DNA of 53,615 nt from Chitinophagaceae bacterium (GCA_947474435.1 CANJII010000024.1:1-53615), one strand, 5' to 3'; shown: positions 17,525 through 26,133, counted from the stretch's first letter. Notes: generated by a model from the sequence alone, not told the origin. Program-made: numbers and translations.

Positions 17525-18010
17525 ATGAAACAAAATAGTTACGCTGTTTTAATTATTCTTTTTGCTGTAGTTATTTCAAGTTGCAATAAAGAAGATAAGA
17601 ATTCAAAAAAATTATATCGTCACGAAGGTCGCTGGACCATTGATAAAGTAACCATTGAGACTTTTGATACACTCGGGAAAATTATGATTGACTCTTCAAT
17701 AGTCTCACCCGGAGAATTAGTGATGATGCGTACAAAATCTTTTAATGCATTGTATGGTTATCATCAGGCGGTTTTTATTTATTCCGATACACTTGGAACA
17801 CATGGAGCTCCTTTTGAATATTTATTCGATGGCGAAAGAATAGATATACGAGATTGCAAAGCACCTTTTGCTATAAATGGAGCTTACACTTCGGTGGTTG
17901 ATAAAGGCAATGAACAACAATGGGAAATTTATACTCCTTATACTGACAATTCAATACCTACATCATTATATGCAAAATTCAGTATGCATCTTTCAAAGTC
18001 GAAGAATTAA
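17525..18010 (+). CDS. Lipocalin-like lipoprotein, function unknown
   Basis: A 161-residue protein with a lipoprotein signal: hydrophobic LIILFAVVI followed by SSCNKED, where the Cys should be lipidated. The mature part starts with a charged linker, then HEGRWTIDKVTIETFDTLGK, which resembles the G-x-W start of lipocalin-like small barrels found in many Bacteroidota lipoproteins. It lies three bases after the paralogous envelope pair and probably acts with them at the envelope. The ligand is unknown. Confidence 0.7.
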   Translation: MKQNSYAVLIILFAVVISSCNKEDKNSKKLYRHEGRWTIDKVTIETFDTLGKIMIDSSIVSPGELVMMRTKSFNALYGYHQAVFIYSDTLGTHGAPFEYLFDGERIDIRDCKAPFAINGAYTSVVDKGNEQQWEIYTPYTDNSIPTSLYAKFSMHLSKSKN

Positions 18011-18151
18011 TTGATTCAGGAATTTATCTTATTTTTTTAAACAGGGGATAATGAATTTCAAAATTATTTTTTGTTTTGAAAAGAATTTGTTCTGTATTTT
18101 ATTAATTCACTTTATTTGAACCGTAATTTTTACATTCAAGAAAAATTAACA

Positions 18152-19564
18152 ATGAAAAAAATTCTGTTTTTGTTTTTATTCCTCAACATTCTTTCTTCAA
18201 AAATAATTTTTGCACAGAATGTCGATTCACTTCAGATTGCAAAAATATTTTCAACTGCACTGAAAGACAACGAAGGGTATCATGCCTTGTATGATTTGTG
18301 CAAGCATGCAGGTAAAAGAATAAGCGGTTCGCCATTAGCTGATACAGCTGTAAACCGCATGTCGGTTTGGTTAAAAAAATGGGGAGCCGATACGGTGTGG
18401 TTACAGGAATGCATGGTTCCGCACTGGGTTCGTGGAGAAAAGGAGCAGGCGAAAATTATTTCATCAGTTTTAAAAATGAATGAATCGGTTCCGGTGTGCG
18501 CGCTTGGTATGAGCATTGGAACTCCGGCTGATGGAATAAAAGCTGGAGTGATTGAAGTGCATGGAATGGGCGAATTAAAAAATTTAAATCCTGCTGATAT
18601 AAAAGGCAAAATTGTTTTTTACAACGGACCAATGCCGCCTGAAACAATTTTTACTTTCAATGCTTATGGCCACACTGTTGGTCAGCGGTGGGCGAGTGCA
18701 ATGGAAGCGTCACGATATGGTGCGGTAGGAGTAGTGGTGCGAAGTGTTGCCTCACACATTGATTCACATCCGCACACCGGCTCAATGGGATATAACGACA
18801 CCATTGCAAAAATTCCTTCTGTAGCAATAAGTACTGAAGCAGCTGAAAAATTAAGTGCTGCTTTGAAGAAGGATAAAAATTTACAGTTCTGGTTTAAAAC
18901 TTCGTGTCAGACCTTGCCCGATGTTTTGTCGCACAATGTGATAGCAGAAATTAAAGGATCAAAATATCCGAACGAAGTAATTGTGGTTGGCGGACACTTA
19001 GATGCATGGGACATGGCAGAAGGAGCGCATGATGATGGGGCAGGAGTGGTGCATTCAATGGAAGTTATCCGGCTATTTAAAGTGCTTGGAATTAAACCGC
19101 AACGAACCATTCGTGTGGTGTTATTTATGAATGAAGAAAACGGAACAAGAGGAGCCAAGGCGTATGCTGAATGGGCGAAAACATCAGGAGAAAAACACAT
19201 TGCCGCCATAGAAAGTGATGCCGGTGGATTTACTCCAAGGGGTTTTACTTTGGATTGTTCCGATGCTCAGAAATTTTATGTACGGAGTAAATTTTCTCCC
19301 GTCCTTTCATATTTCGGTGCTGGGGATTTCAGTCGCGATGGAGGTGGTGCCGATGTTGGATACCTTCGTGATATTTGTCCGCTCATTTCTGATTTAGCAC
19401 CTGACTCACAACGATATTTTGATCATCATCATGCAGAAACAGATGTATTTGAAGAAGTAAATGATCGCGAGCTGGAAATGGGCGCTGCTGCTGTTGCATC
19501 ATTTGTTTATTTATTGGATAAGTATGGTAACGGAATGGAACGAAACGGCGGTGGTGATGAATAA
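18152..19564 (+). CDS. Exported M28-family zinc aminopeptidase with PA domain
   Basis: A 470-residue peptidase from ATG 18152 (a TTG 36 bases upstream would add residues before the signal peptide MKKILFLFLFLNILSS). A protease-associated (PA) insert lies at about residues 120-260 (IKGKIVFYNGP, then YGAVGVVVRSV). The M28 catalytic core carries all five zinc ligands and the base: GGHLDAWD, GAHDDGAG, NEENG, ESDAGG and the final HHHAETD. It should release N-terminal amino acids (or dipeptides) from peptides in the periplasm or outside. The stop codon overlaps the start of the next gene (ATGAATAA), so the two are coupled. Confidence 0.93.
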   Translation: MKKILFLFLFLNILSSKIIFAQNVDSLQIAKIFSTALKDNEGYHALYDLCKHAGKRISGSPLADTAVNRMSVWLKKWGADTVWLQECMVPHWVRGEKEQAKIISSVLKMNESVPVCALGMSIGTPADGIKAGVIEVHGMGELKNLNPADIKGKIVFYNGPMPPETIFTFNAYGHTVGQRWASAMEASRYGAVGVVVRSVASHIDSHPHTGSMGYNDTIAKIPSVAISTEAAEKLSAALKKDKNLQFWFKTSCQTLPDVLSHNVIAEIKGSKYPNEVIVVGGHLDAWDMAEGAHDDGAGVVHSMEVIRLFKVLGIKPQRTIRVVLFMNEENGTRGAKAYAEWAKTSGEKHIAAIESDAGGFTPRGFTLDCSDAQKFYVRSKFSPVLSYFGAGDFSRDGGGADVGYLRDICPLISDLAPDSQRYFDHHHAETDVFEEVNDRELEMGAAAVASFVYLLDKYGNGMERNGGGDE

Positions 19565-20285
19565 ATTTTTCTGTAATGTGAGAGCGAAGGAATCCTTAAT
19601 TATTATTTTTCTTTTTTCCTTTTTTAATTATTGCAATGCACAGATAACTGATGTGACAACAACCAGCTGGAATATTTTTTTTGCAAGCACCGGCAATTAT
19701 GTTTCGTTCAATACAAATGGTTATGACCCGAATCTGATTGAGCTGAAATTATCTGATGGTGTGGTTCAGAAATATTATACCGTCAATTCATTAAAACATC
19801 AATTGGATACTTCCCGAATTCCAAATCATGTTAAACTTGAACAGACTGTAAACTTTCAACCGGGGAGCATTAATAGGAGAATTAACATGAGCATTCATTA
19901 TAAACTTAACAATATGGATACAGTGCTTTGGCAGAAAATGTATTATGTACTTCAGTTGCCAGACCCAACTGTTTACATTGGTGATACATTGACTGAAGCA
20001 ACAATGACAAGAGATGAAATGTTGAAGCAATACAATCTGGGAGTTTGCATGCCCGATTTTAAAACTTACACTTCCTGGTTCGTTACTACTTATGATTGTC
20101 AGTACCTGCCGCCTGATGGAAACAGTAAAACCTATCATGTAGAAAAAAATATTTTTACAAAAGAACTGCATCAGCAAATTGAAGCATGTAAAACGGGCGA
20201 TACTTTTATTTTTAATAATGTGAGAGTTGATGGATTGGATAGTTATACCAGGTATGTAAATTCAGTAAAAGTTTTAATTAAATAA
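19557..20285 (+). CDS. Exported protein with a GldM-C-terminal-like end
   Basis: A 242-residue protein from ATG 19557, which overlaps the M28 stop. An upstream extension to 19461 lies inside the peptidase gene and is disfavoured. The signal peptide ends FFNYCNAQ. The middle is beta-rich (TGNYVSFNTNGYDPNLIELK). The C-terminal 100 residues (PTVYIGDTLTEATMTRDEM, then GDTFIFNNVRVDGLDSYTRY, then VNSVKVLIK) resemble the repeated domain at the end of the T9SS motor protein GldM (TF..I.VKGPDG.TR...S..F.I). It is too short to be GldM. It may be a free-standing periplasmic domain. The similarity is by eye only. Confidence 0.5.
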   Translation: MNKFFCNVRAKESLIIIFLFSFFNYCNAQITDVTTTSWNIFFASTGNYVSFNTNGYDPNLIELKLSDGVVQKYYTVNSLKHQLDTSRIPNHVKLEQTVNFQPGSINRRINMSIHYKLNNMDTVLWQKMYYVLQLPDPTVYIGDTLTEATMTRDEMLKQYNLGVCMPDFKTYTSWFVTTYDCQYLPPDGNSKTYHVEKNIFTKELHQQIEACKTGDTFIFNNVRVDGLDSYTRYVNSVKVLIK

Positions 20286-20294
20286 AAACTCAGA

Positions 20295-21476
20295 TTGAAA
20301 AATCCGGATTCAAAAGAAAATAAAAAAAGGGTTGTAGCAATCTTAGGTTCTACTGGTTCCATCGGAACTCAAGCACTTGATGTAATTGCTGCGCATAAAG
20401 ATTTTTTTGAACTCGAACTCATCACTGCCAATTCAAATGCAGAATTATTAATTCAACAAGCTAAAAAATATTTACCTGCTACAATTGTAATTGGCGATAA
20501 GGAAAAATACAAAGAAGTAAAAGTGGCACTGAGCTCTTTGCCAATAAAAGTTTTTGCCGGTAACGACGCCATTCTTCAATGTGTACAGAATGAAAATATT
20601 GAAATTGTATTAACAGCGATGGTTGGGTATGCAGGTCTGGCACCAACTATTGCAGCTATAAAAGCAGGCAAGCACATTGCGCTTGCAAATAAGGAAACAC
20701 TGGTTGTTGCCGGAGAAATTATTACCCGTCTCGCAAAGGAAAATGCAGTAAATATTTATCCGGTTGATTCAGAACACAGTGCTATCTTTCAATGCTTACT
20801 TGGTGAATGGAAAAATAAAATTGAAAAAATTATTCTCACCGCATCTGGCGGACCCTTTCGTGGAAAAACATTTGATGAATTAAAACACATTACAAAAGCG
20901 CAGGCACTCAAGCATCCGAACTGGAACATGGGTGCAAAAATCACCATCGATTCTGCAACATTGATGAACAAAGGTTTGGAAGTGATTGAAGCAAAGTGGC
21001 TGTTTAATTTATCTCCTGAACAAATTGATGTGATTGTGCATCCACAAAGTATTATTCATTCCATTGTGCAGTTTGAAGATGGAAGCATGAAAGCACAAAT
21101 GGGTTTACCCGATATGAAATTGCCAATTCAATTTGCACTCGGTTATCCTGATAGATTGAAATCAGATTTTCCGAGATTTAATTTCACGCAGTATCCGACT
21201 TTAACTTTTGAACAACCTGATAAAAAAACTTTCCGGAGTCTTGCCCTTGCTTTTGATGCACTGCATAAAGGTGGAAACATGCCTTGCGTTTTGAATGCAG
21301 CAAACGAAATTGCAGTGGCAGGATTTCTTGAAGATAAAATTTCATTCTTAAATATGACAGATATAGTTGAAACTTGCATGCTCAAATTACCGTTCATTCA
21401 TTCGCCTTCATTGGAAGATTATATACATACCGATGAGGAAACACGAAGAATTGCCAGTGATTTAATTAAATCCTGA
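20295..21476 (+). CDS. dxr: 1-deoxy-D-xylulose-5-phosphate reductoisomerase
   Basis: A 393-residue enzyme for the first committed step of the MEP isoprenoid pathway: DXP plus NADPH gives MEP. The NADPH Rossmann motif AILGSTGSIGTQALDVI begins at about residue 15. The metal/substrate motifs ALANKETLVVAGE, YPVDSEHSAIFQ, ILTASGGPFR and SATLMNKGLEVIEAKWLF are all present. The length is normal. No ATG fits the N-terminus; the frame starts with TTG at 20295, ten bases after the upstream stop. The gene is followed after about 34 bases by rseP, an order seen in other genomes. Confidence 0.97.
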   Translation: MKNPDSKENKKRVVAILGSTGSIGTQALDVIAAHKDFFELELITANSNAELLIQQAKKYLPATIVIGDKEKYKEVKVALSSLPIKVFAGNDAILQCVQNENIEIVLTAMVGYAGLAPTIAAIKAGKHIALANKETLVVAGEIITRLAKENAVNIYPVDSEHSAIFQCLLGEWKNKIEKIILTASGGPFRGKTFDELKHITKAQALKHPNWNMGAKITIDSATLMNKGLEVIEAKWLFNLSPEQIDVIVHPQSIIHSIVQFEDGSMKAQMGLPDMKLPIQFALGYPDRLKSDFPRFNFTQYPTLTFEQPDKKTFRSLALAFDALHKGGNMPCVLNAANEIAVAGFLEDKISFLNMTDIVETCMLKLPFIHSPSLEDYIHTDEETRRIASDLIKS

Positions 21477-21510
21477 TTTCAGACTTTTACAAACTCAACA
21501 AATTTCATTA

Positions 21511-22833
21511 ATGATCATTTTAATAAAAGCGCTTCAACTCATTCTCAGCTTATCAATTTTGGTAATAGTTCATGAGTTCGGACATTTCATTGCAGCCCGG
21601 ATTTTTAAAACCAAGGTCGAAAAATTTTATCTCTTTTTCGATTGGGGATTTTCATTATTGAAATTTAAAAAAGGAGAAACGGAATACGGAATCGGATGGC
21701 TGCCATTGGGTGGTTATGTGAAAATTGCCGGCATGGTGGACGAAAGCATGGACAAGGAGCAAATGAAACTCCCTGCACAACCATGGGAATTCAGAAGTAA
21801 ACCCGCCTGGCAACGATTGATAATTATGATGGGCGGAATAATTATGAATGTGATACTCGGGATTTTTATTTACTCAATGATATTGTTTGCCTGGGGCGAA
21901 GAATACATTCCGGTAGCAAATATGAAAAACGGAATTTCTGTTGACAGCACAGCTATGAGAATGGGATTGCTGAATGGAGATAAAATTATTTCTGTTGATG
22001 GAAATAATGTTGAGAAATTGAATGATGTATTTGCAAGAATAGTTTTTGATGATGCAAAAATTATTCAGGTAGAAAGGGGAGGAGAGAATATTGATATCAC
22101 CATTGCCAAAGGTTCATTGAAAGAAATAATTGCTACTGCAAAGGGAGATTTAATTAATCCCCGTATTCCATTTTATGTTGATAGCCTTGAACCCGGAAGT
22201 GGCGCAGCAAAAGCTTTGTTAAAAAAGGATGATCAGATCATTGCAATTGATGGAAATAATTTAGCCTACTTTGATTTAGCCAAGCCATACATTATTGCCC
22301 ACAAAGGTCAAACGGTTTCGGTAACTTATCTCAGAGGTGGTGATACTTTAAACACTCCCGTAACTATTTCTGCAGAAGGCGCAATTGGTGTTTATCCGAC
22401 TTCGCCATCAAAACTATATGGGACCAAGAAATTTGAATACGGATTTTGGGCTTCATTTCCTGCCGGTTACAATAAAACATGGACCACACTCGGCAACTAT
22501 GTAAAACAGTTCAAGTTAATTTTTTCACCTGAAGTTCAGGGGTACAAACAAATCGGCGGCTTTATCACCATGGGCAAGGTTATGTCACCAACATGGGACT
22601 GGCAATCTTTCTGGAGTTTCAGTGCTTTCTTATCCATTGCTTTGGCATTCATGAATTTTCTTCCCATTCCTGCACTTGATGGAGGGCATGTTCTTTTTAC
22701 ATTGTACGAAATGGTAACCAGAAGAAAACCAAGTGATAAGTTTTTAGAGTATGCGCAAGTGGTTGGAATGGTGTTTCTGTTAGCACTCATGGTTTTCGCC
22801 AATGGAAATGACATTATAAAACTGTTTCGATAG
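21511..22833 (+). CDS. rseP: RIP metalloprotease (site-2 protease family)
   Basis: A 440-residue inner-membrane zinc protease. The HExxH motif is VHEFGHF in the first transmembrane segment (residues about 20-26). Two PDZ-type domains follow: MRMGLLNGDKIISVDGNNVE and AKALLKKDDQIIAIDGNNL. The third zinc ligand lies in ALDGGH near residue 393, with further hydrophobic segments at the end. It cuts membrane-embedded anti-sigma factors or signal-peptide remnants after a first cut by another protease. The target cannot be read from the window. It is probably co-transcribed with dxr. Confidence 0.95.
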   Translation: MIILIKALQLILSLSILVIVHEFGHFIAARIFKTKVEKFYLFFDWGFSLLKFKKGETEYGIGWLPLGGYVKIAGMVDESMDKEQMKLPAQPWEFRSKPAWQRLIIMMGGIIMNVILGIFIYSMILFAWGEEYIPVANMKNGISVDSTAMRMGLLNGDKIISVDGNNVEKLNDVFARIVFDDAKIIQVERGGENIDITIAKGSLKEIIATAKGDLINPRIPFYVDSLEPGSGAAKALLKKDDQIIAIDGNNLAYFDLAKPYIIAHKGQTVSVTYLRGGDTLNTPVTISAEGAIGVYPTSPSKLYGTKKFEYGFWASFPAGYNKTWTTLGNYVKQFKLIFSPEVQGYKQIGGFITMGKVMSPTWDWQSFWSFSAFLSIALAFMNFLPIPALDGGHVLFTLYEMVTRRKPSDKFLEYAQVVGMVFLLALMVFANGNDIIKLFR

Positions 22834-22903
22834 AAATTATTTTTCGATTTTCATTTTTCGTTTTTAACTATCAACTTACCAACTATTTTAGCGCCCCCAA
22901 TTA

Positions 22904-22987
22904 GCCCGGGTGGCGGAATTGGTAGACGCGCTAGACTCAAAATCTGGTTATGGCAACATAGTGGGGGTTCGATTCCCTTCCCGGGTA
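22904..22987 (+). tRNA. tRNA-Leu (anticodon CAA)
   Basis: An 84-base type II tRNA. Acceptor GCCCGGG pairs with CCCGGGT (G-T closing wobble), and the D arm contains TGGCGGAATTGGTAGACGCG. The anticodon arm TAGA-CTCAAAA-TCTG has anticodon CAA. There is a long variable arm (GTTATGGCAACATAGT) and a T arm with GGTTCGATTCC. CCA is not encoded. Confidence 0.95.
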
Positions 22988-23019
22988 CAGTTATTAATAT
23001 GATCAGTTGAGATTTATGC

Positions 23020-24366
23020 TTACTCCTTTATAAACTTAGCTATCTGAATATTCCCATTCTTACTCTCAACTCTTAATAAATAAACTCCTTTGCTTAATGC
23101 AGCTATATCAATGGTAGTGATTGTATCTGCAGGTTTTATAGTAATCAGTTCTCTCCCCAGTACATCTGCAATTTCAATTTCACTCATTGTCAATTGTCCA
23201 TTATCAATTATCAATTGCTCACTCGCCGGGTTAGGATAAATCTTAATTCCAATTGCATTACCTATTTCATTTACCCCATTCCCTATATCCATCAATCTTG
23301 CTATACGAAATATAGGTGTATTACCTGAATGGTCAAATCCACCTCCTGAATAAAAAATATTTTGAAAAACTTCCAAATCATTGCTTCCTCCGGCTTCAAA
23401 GCCAGAATCTACTGCCATTGCCTGTATTCCATTCCAATAAAAATGATGATTTGGGAAAGTTGTTCCACCATAACTTTCCACTATCAAAGTATCTTCATTA
23501 GCTGATATTGATTTTCCTTGAAAATACGGATAACTCGTTCCATGCCAGGTAGTATCATCCCAGTAAGCAAGGTAGCAATCAATGTTACACACTTTTTCAA
23601 ATTGACCAGTGATGTAGAGATTGTTGTTGAATACCTCCATATCTAATATCTCTGCTGCAAAGTGGTTACCATCTAATCGGTCGGTTCCATAGCTTCCTCC
23701 ACTCGAACATAAGTTATTCCAATTGCTTCCATTCCATTCTGCAATGTTCCATGCATCAATGCTGTCGGCGTAATCAAATGCTCCGCCTGCATATAATTTC
23801 CCGTTATAAATCTCCAAATCTTTTATGATGTGAGAACTACCATCAATACCATCGCCAAGTGCATACCATTGCGTTCCATCCCACCTTGCTATGCTGTTGG
23901 CAAGCACCCCATCAATTTCCCAGAATCCTCCTCCTGCAATCAAATCTCCATTGTAAATTCCAAGGCAAAGAATAGGTGCAGATGCTGTGCCAATTGAATT
24001 CCAATTTCCGTTTGAAAAATCAAACTGTTCTACCCCATCTGTTTTTCCAATTATTAATTTCCCATTGTACATTATTGCACAGAAAGTATTTGAATACCGG
24101 TTTGAACCATAAACTCCGGGAAAAGGAAGCCAATTATTTCCATCAAAACCAACGGCAATCGGGCTTGCAATCCCTCCCCCTCCATCAAATCTTCCAAGCA
24201 TCCATAAAGTATGGTGAACAGTATCAGGAACAAATAATCCTATGTTACAAGTATTGTAGCTTGAATCCATGCAGGCCAACCCTGGTATAATCGGTCGCCA
24301 TTCATAGTTCTGTGCAATGCTGTAAAATGAAACAAAAAGAAAAAAAACAATTACTATTCTTTTCAT
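23020..24366 (-). CDS. Secreted kelch-like repeat protein with T9SS C-terminal sorting domain
   Basis: A 448-residue protein with signal peptide (MKRIVIVFFLFVSFYSIAQ). The body (about 20-365) is built from repeated segments of the type IYNGKLYAGGAFDYAD, MYNGKLIIGKTDG and VFNNNLYITGQFEK, each with a W-x-x-[LI] turn. This indicates a beta-propeller like kelch or delta-60 repeats. The last 75 residues are a type A sorting domain: IKIYPNPASEQ, then DVLGRELITI, then LSKGVYLLRVES and IAKFIKE. It should be exported by T9SS and anchored at the surface or released. The segment QLIIDNGQLTMSEIEI inside the sorting domain coincides with a dispersed DNA repeat. Confidence 0.85.
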   Translation of the reverse strand: MKRIVIVFFLFVSFYSIAQNYEWRPIIPGLACMDSSYNTCNIGLFVPDTVHHTLWMLGRFDGGGGIASPIAVGFDGNNWLPFPGVYGSNRYSNTFCAIMYNGKLIIGKTDGVEQFDFSNGNWNSIGTASAPILCLGIYNGDLIAGGGFWEIDGVLANSIARWDGTQWYALGDGIDGSSHIIKDLEIYNGKLYAGGAFDYADSIDAWNIAEWNGSNWNNLCSSGGSYGTDRLDGNHFAAEILDMEVFNNNLYITGQFEKVCNIDCYLAYWDDTTWHGTSYPYFQGKSISANEDTLIVESYGGTTFPNHHFYWNGIQAMAVDSGFEAGGSNDLEVFQNIFYSGGGFDHSGNTPIFRIARLMDIGNGVNEIGNAIGIKIYPNPASEQLIIDNGQLTMSEIEIADVLGRELITIKPADTITTIDIAALSKGVYLLRVESKNGNIQIAKFIKE

Positions 24367-24369
24367 ACT

Positions 24370-24507
24370 TTATTCATTAATTGAAACTACAGTTGAATGA
24401 AAATCTTTTTCTGTGGTCCGTAAATTTACAATATACATTCCGGGAGAAGGCAAGTTAACTCCCTTTTTCTATACACTGTACTATTGAATCCGCCTAAAGT
24501 TGGATTT
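24370..24507 (-). pseudogene. Decayed fragment of a T9SS sorting domain
   Basis: Reading the minus strand from 24507, NPTLGGFNSTVYRK is followed after a frame change near a run of A (about 24450) by KGVNLPSPGMYIVNLRTTEK, then DFHSTVVSINE and a stop at 24370. Both halves fit the start (YPNPT) and end (LPSPGMYIVNLRT) of a T9SS type A sorting domain, but the middle is missing and in-frame stops precede each half. It lies directly after nuoK, where nuoL would be expected. Confidence 0.5.
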
Positions 24508-24528
24508 TATAAAAGCGAAAAAAATAAT

Positions 24529-24849
24529 TCATCCTTTAAGTTTATTCAATTCATCAATATCAATGGTGTGAATGTTACGGTAAATCATAACTATGATTGC
24601 CAATCCTACTGCAACTTCTGCGGCTGCAACTGCCATAATAAAGAACACAAAAATTTGCCCGGCTGCATCGTTGTGATAAACTGAGAAAGCAGCGAGTAAA
24701 AGATTCACTGAGTTCAACATGATTTCAACTGACATAAAAATGATTATGGCATTGCGGCGGGTAAGCACACCAATTACTCCAATGGAAAATAATATTGCTG
24801 AAAGAAGTATGTAGTGGGTAATTGGTACTGTTTGTAAAATGCTGTTCAT
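24529..24849 (-). CDS. nuoK: NADH-quinone oxidoreductase subunit K
   Basis: A 106-residue membrane subunit of complex I with three transmembrane helices. [20 protein letters not shown], then [16 protein letters not shown] carries the conserved membrane Glu (in MSVEIMLN) of the proton path. A second acidic residue sits in [14 protein letters not shown]. The length is typical. It is the last recognisable nuo gene of the run; nuoL, nuoM and nuoN do not follow. Confidence 0.96.
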   Translation of the reverse strand: MNSILQTVPITHYILLSAILFSIGVIGVLTRRNAIIIFMSVEIMLNSVNLLLAAFSVYHNDAAGQIFVFFIMAVAAAEVAVGLAIIVMIYRNIHTIDIDELNKLKG

Positions 24850-24936
24850 TGTTAAAGAAGCCTCACCCTTAATCCCTCTCCCAAGGAGAGGGAAACAGTC
24901 GCGGATGATTTGTCGGGTCTGTTATTCATTGTTAAA
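24845..24936. repeat. Palindromic repeat element flanked by a 12-base direct repeat
   Basis: TTCATTGTTAAA occurs at 24845-24856 and again at 24925-24936. Between the copies are 68 bases that include CCTCACCCTTAATCCCTCTC and the palindrome TCCCTCTCC-CAA-GGAGAGGGA (24873-24893). The duplicated 12-mer includes the nuoK start codon, so a second ATG precedes the real one. The CCTCACCC...CCCTCTCC...GGAGAGGG pattern is a widespread intergenic element in Bacteroidota. Here it seems to have inserted with a target duplication between nuoJ and nuoK. Confidence 0.6.
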
Positions 24937-24970
24937 TTTTAATTCAAAAAGTAATCTAAATTCTTTAGGC

Positions 24971-25477
24971 TTAAATTGAAGTTTTAGGTTCTTTCTTCGC
25001 AAGTATCACTGCTCCAATCATGGCAATTAAAAAAAGAATGGAAGCAATTTCAAAAGGTAAATTGTATTCGGAGTAAAGCACTTTGCCCAGATTTTTTATT
25101 AAACCTATTTGTGTGTTTGCTTCATGCGCTGGTTGCATTGAATTAGTTTTTGATAACACTGCAATCAAGACCAGCATCAAGCAACCACCCGCTATTGCTC
25201 CTGCAAATCTCATCATGTTTGATTTTACAGGTTCGGTTGCTGCATTCAAATTCAGCAGCATAATCACAAACAGAAATAAAACCATAATGGCACCCGCATA
25301 AACTACAATGTGTACCAATGCCAAAAACTGCGCATTCAATAAAAGGTAGTGACCGGCAATGCTGAAGAAAGTTAGAATCAGGTACAGCACGCTGTGAATC
25401 GGATTCTTTGCAAACACAACCATTGCAGCTAAAAAGATTGAAACGAAAGCGAGGAAGTAAAAGAGAGAGGCTATCAT
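24971..25477 (-). CDS. nuoJ: NADH-quinone oxidoreductase subunit J
   Basis: A 168-residue membrane subunit of complex I with five predicted helices. The family motif region LVHIVVYAGAIMVLFLFVIM (about 54-73), containing the pi-bulge Tyr-Ala-Gly-Ala, is clear. NPIHSVLYLILTFFSIAG is also characteristic. It ends with a charged tail (AKKEPKTSI). It lies between nuoI and nuoK, but the gaps on both sides contain repeat DNA (25478-25584 and 24850-24970). Confidence 0.95.
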   Translation of the reverse strand: MIASLFYFLAFVSIFLAAMVVFAKNPIHSVLYLILTFFSIAGHYLLLNAQFLALVHIVVYAGAIMVLFLFVIMLLNLNAATEPVKSNMMRFAGAIAGGCLMLVLIAVLSKTNSMQPAHEANTQIGLIKNLGKVLYSEYNLPFEIASILFLIAMIGAVILAKKEPKTSI

Positions 25478-25584
25478 TTGATTTGATAATTTGATGATTT
25501 ACTCATTTGAATAATTTTTTTTAAAAGGAATTCGTGAACTTGCATTTGATAATTTGATTATGGAGTTTCATTTGTCCAAGAGCT
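25478..25584. repeat. ATTTGATAATTTGATGATTT repeats between nuoI and nuoJ
   Basis: The gap holds ATTTGATTTGATAATTTGAT at about 25486 and TTTGATAATTTGATTATGG at about 25544. It is the same AT-rich element type as at 15833-15858. No gene is present. Confidence 0.5.
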
Positions 25585-26133
25585 TTAATTCAGTTCGCGT
25601 TCGCGACCAACTTTTACAAGATCAAAAGCCTTTGTCCCTTGTTTTGGTTTTTCAACCAGTTTATCTTTTCCGTAAATGAAAGTATCGCGTGAGTAATTGG
25701 CTACAGCAAAATCTTCTTCTAAAAATATGGCTGCCTTCGGACAAGCTTCTTCGCAGAAACCACAGAAGATGCAGCGCAACATATTTATCTCGTACTTACT
25801 TGCGTATTTTTCTTCGCGGTATAAATTTTCTTCGCCGGGTTTCCGTTCAGCAGCTTCCATTGTAATTGCTTCAGCCGGACAAGCGAGTGCACACAATCCG
25901 CAGGCGGTGCAGCGCTCCGCACCAATTTCATCACGCTTAAGAATATGCAATCCGCGATACGCTTCACTAACTGTTCTTTTCTGTTCTGGGTATCGAATGG
26001 TTGCAGGCTTGCGAAAAAAATGTCTGATTGTAATTGACATTCCTTTCACAATAGCAGGTAAGTACATCCGTTCCCAAATGTTCATCTCCTTTTGTTCGAG
26101 CACCTGTTTTCTATTGGTGAATGATGTTTGCAT
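25585..26133 (-). CDS. nuoI: NADH-quinone oxidoreductase subunit I
   Basis: A 182-residue peripheral complex I subunit holding two [4Fe-4S] clusters (N6a and N6b). The ligand motifs are CTACGLCALACP (about residues 76-87) and CIFCGFCEEACP (about 121-132), each with the usual extra Cys-Pro. The N-terminal helix region (YLPAIVKGMSITIRHFFRK) packs on the membrane arm. It carries electrons toward NuoB. It is placed normally between nuoH and nuoJ. Confidence 0.96.
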   Translation of the reverse strand: MQTSFTNRKQVLEQKEMNIWERMYLPAIVKGMSITIRHFFRKPATIRYPEQKRTVSEAYRGLHILKRDEIGAERCTACGLCALACPAEAITMEAAERKPGEENLYREEKYASKYEINMLRCIFCGFCEEACPKAAIFLEEDFAVANYSRDTFIYGKDKLVEKPKQGTKAFDLVKVGRERELN

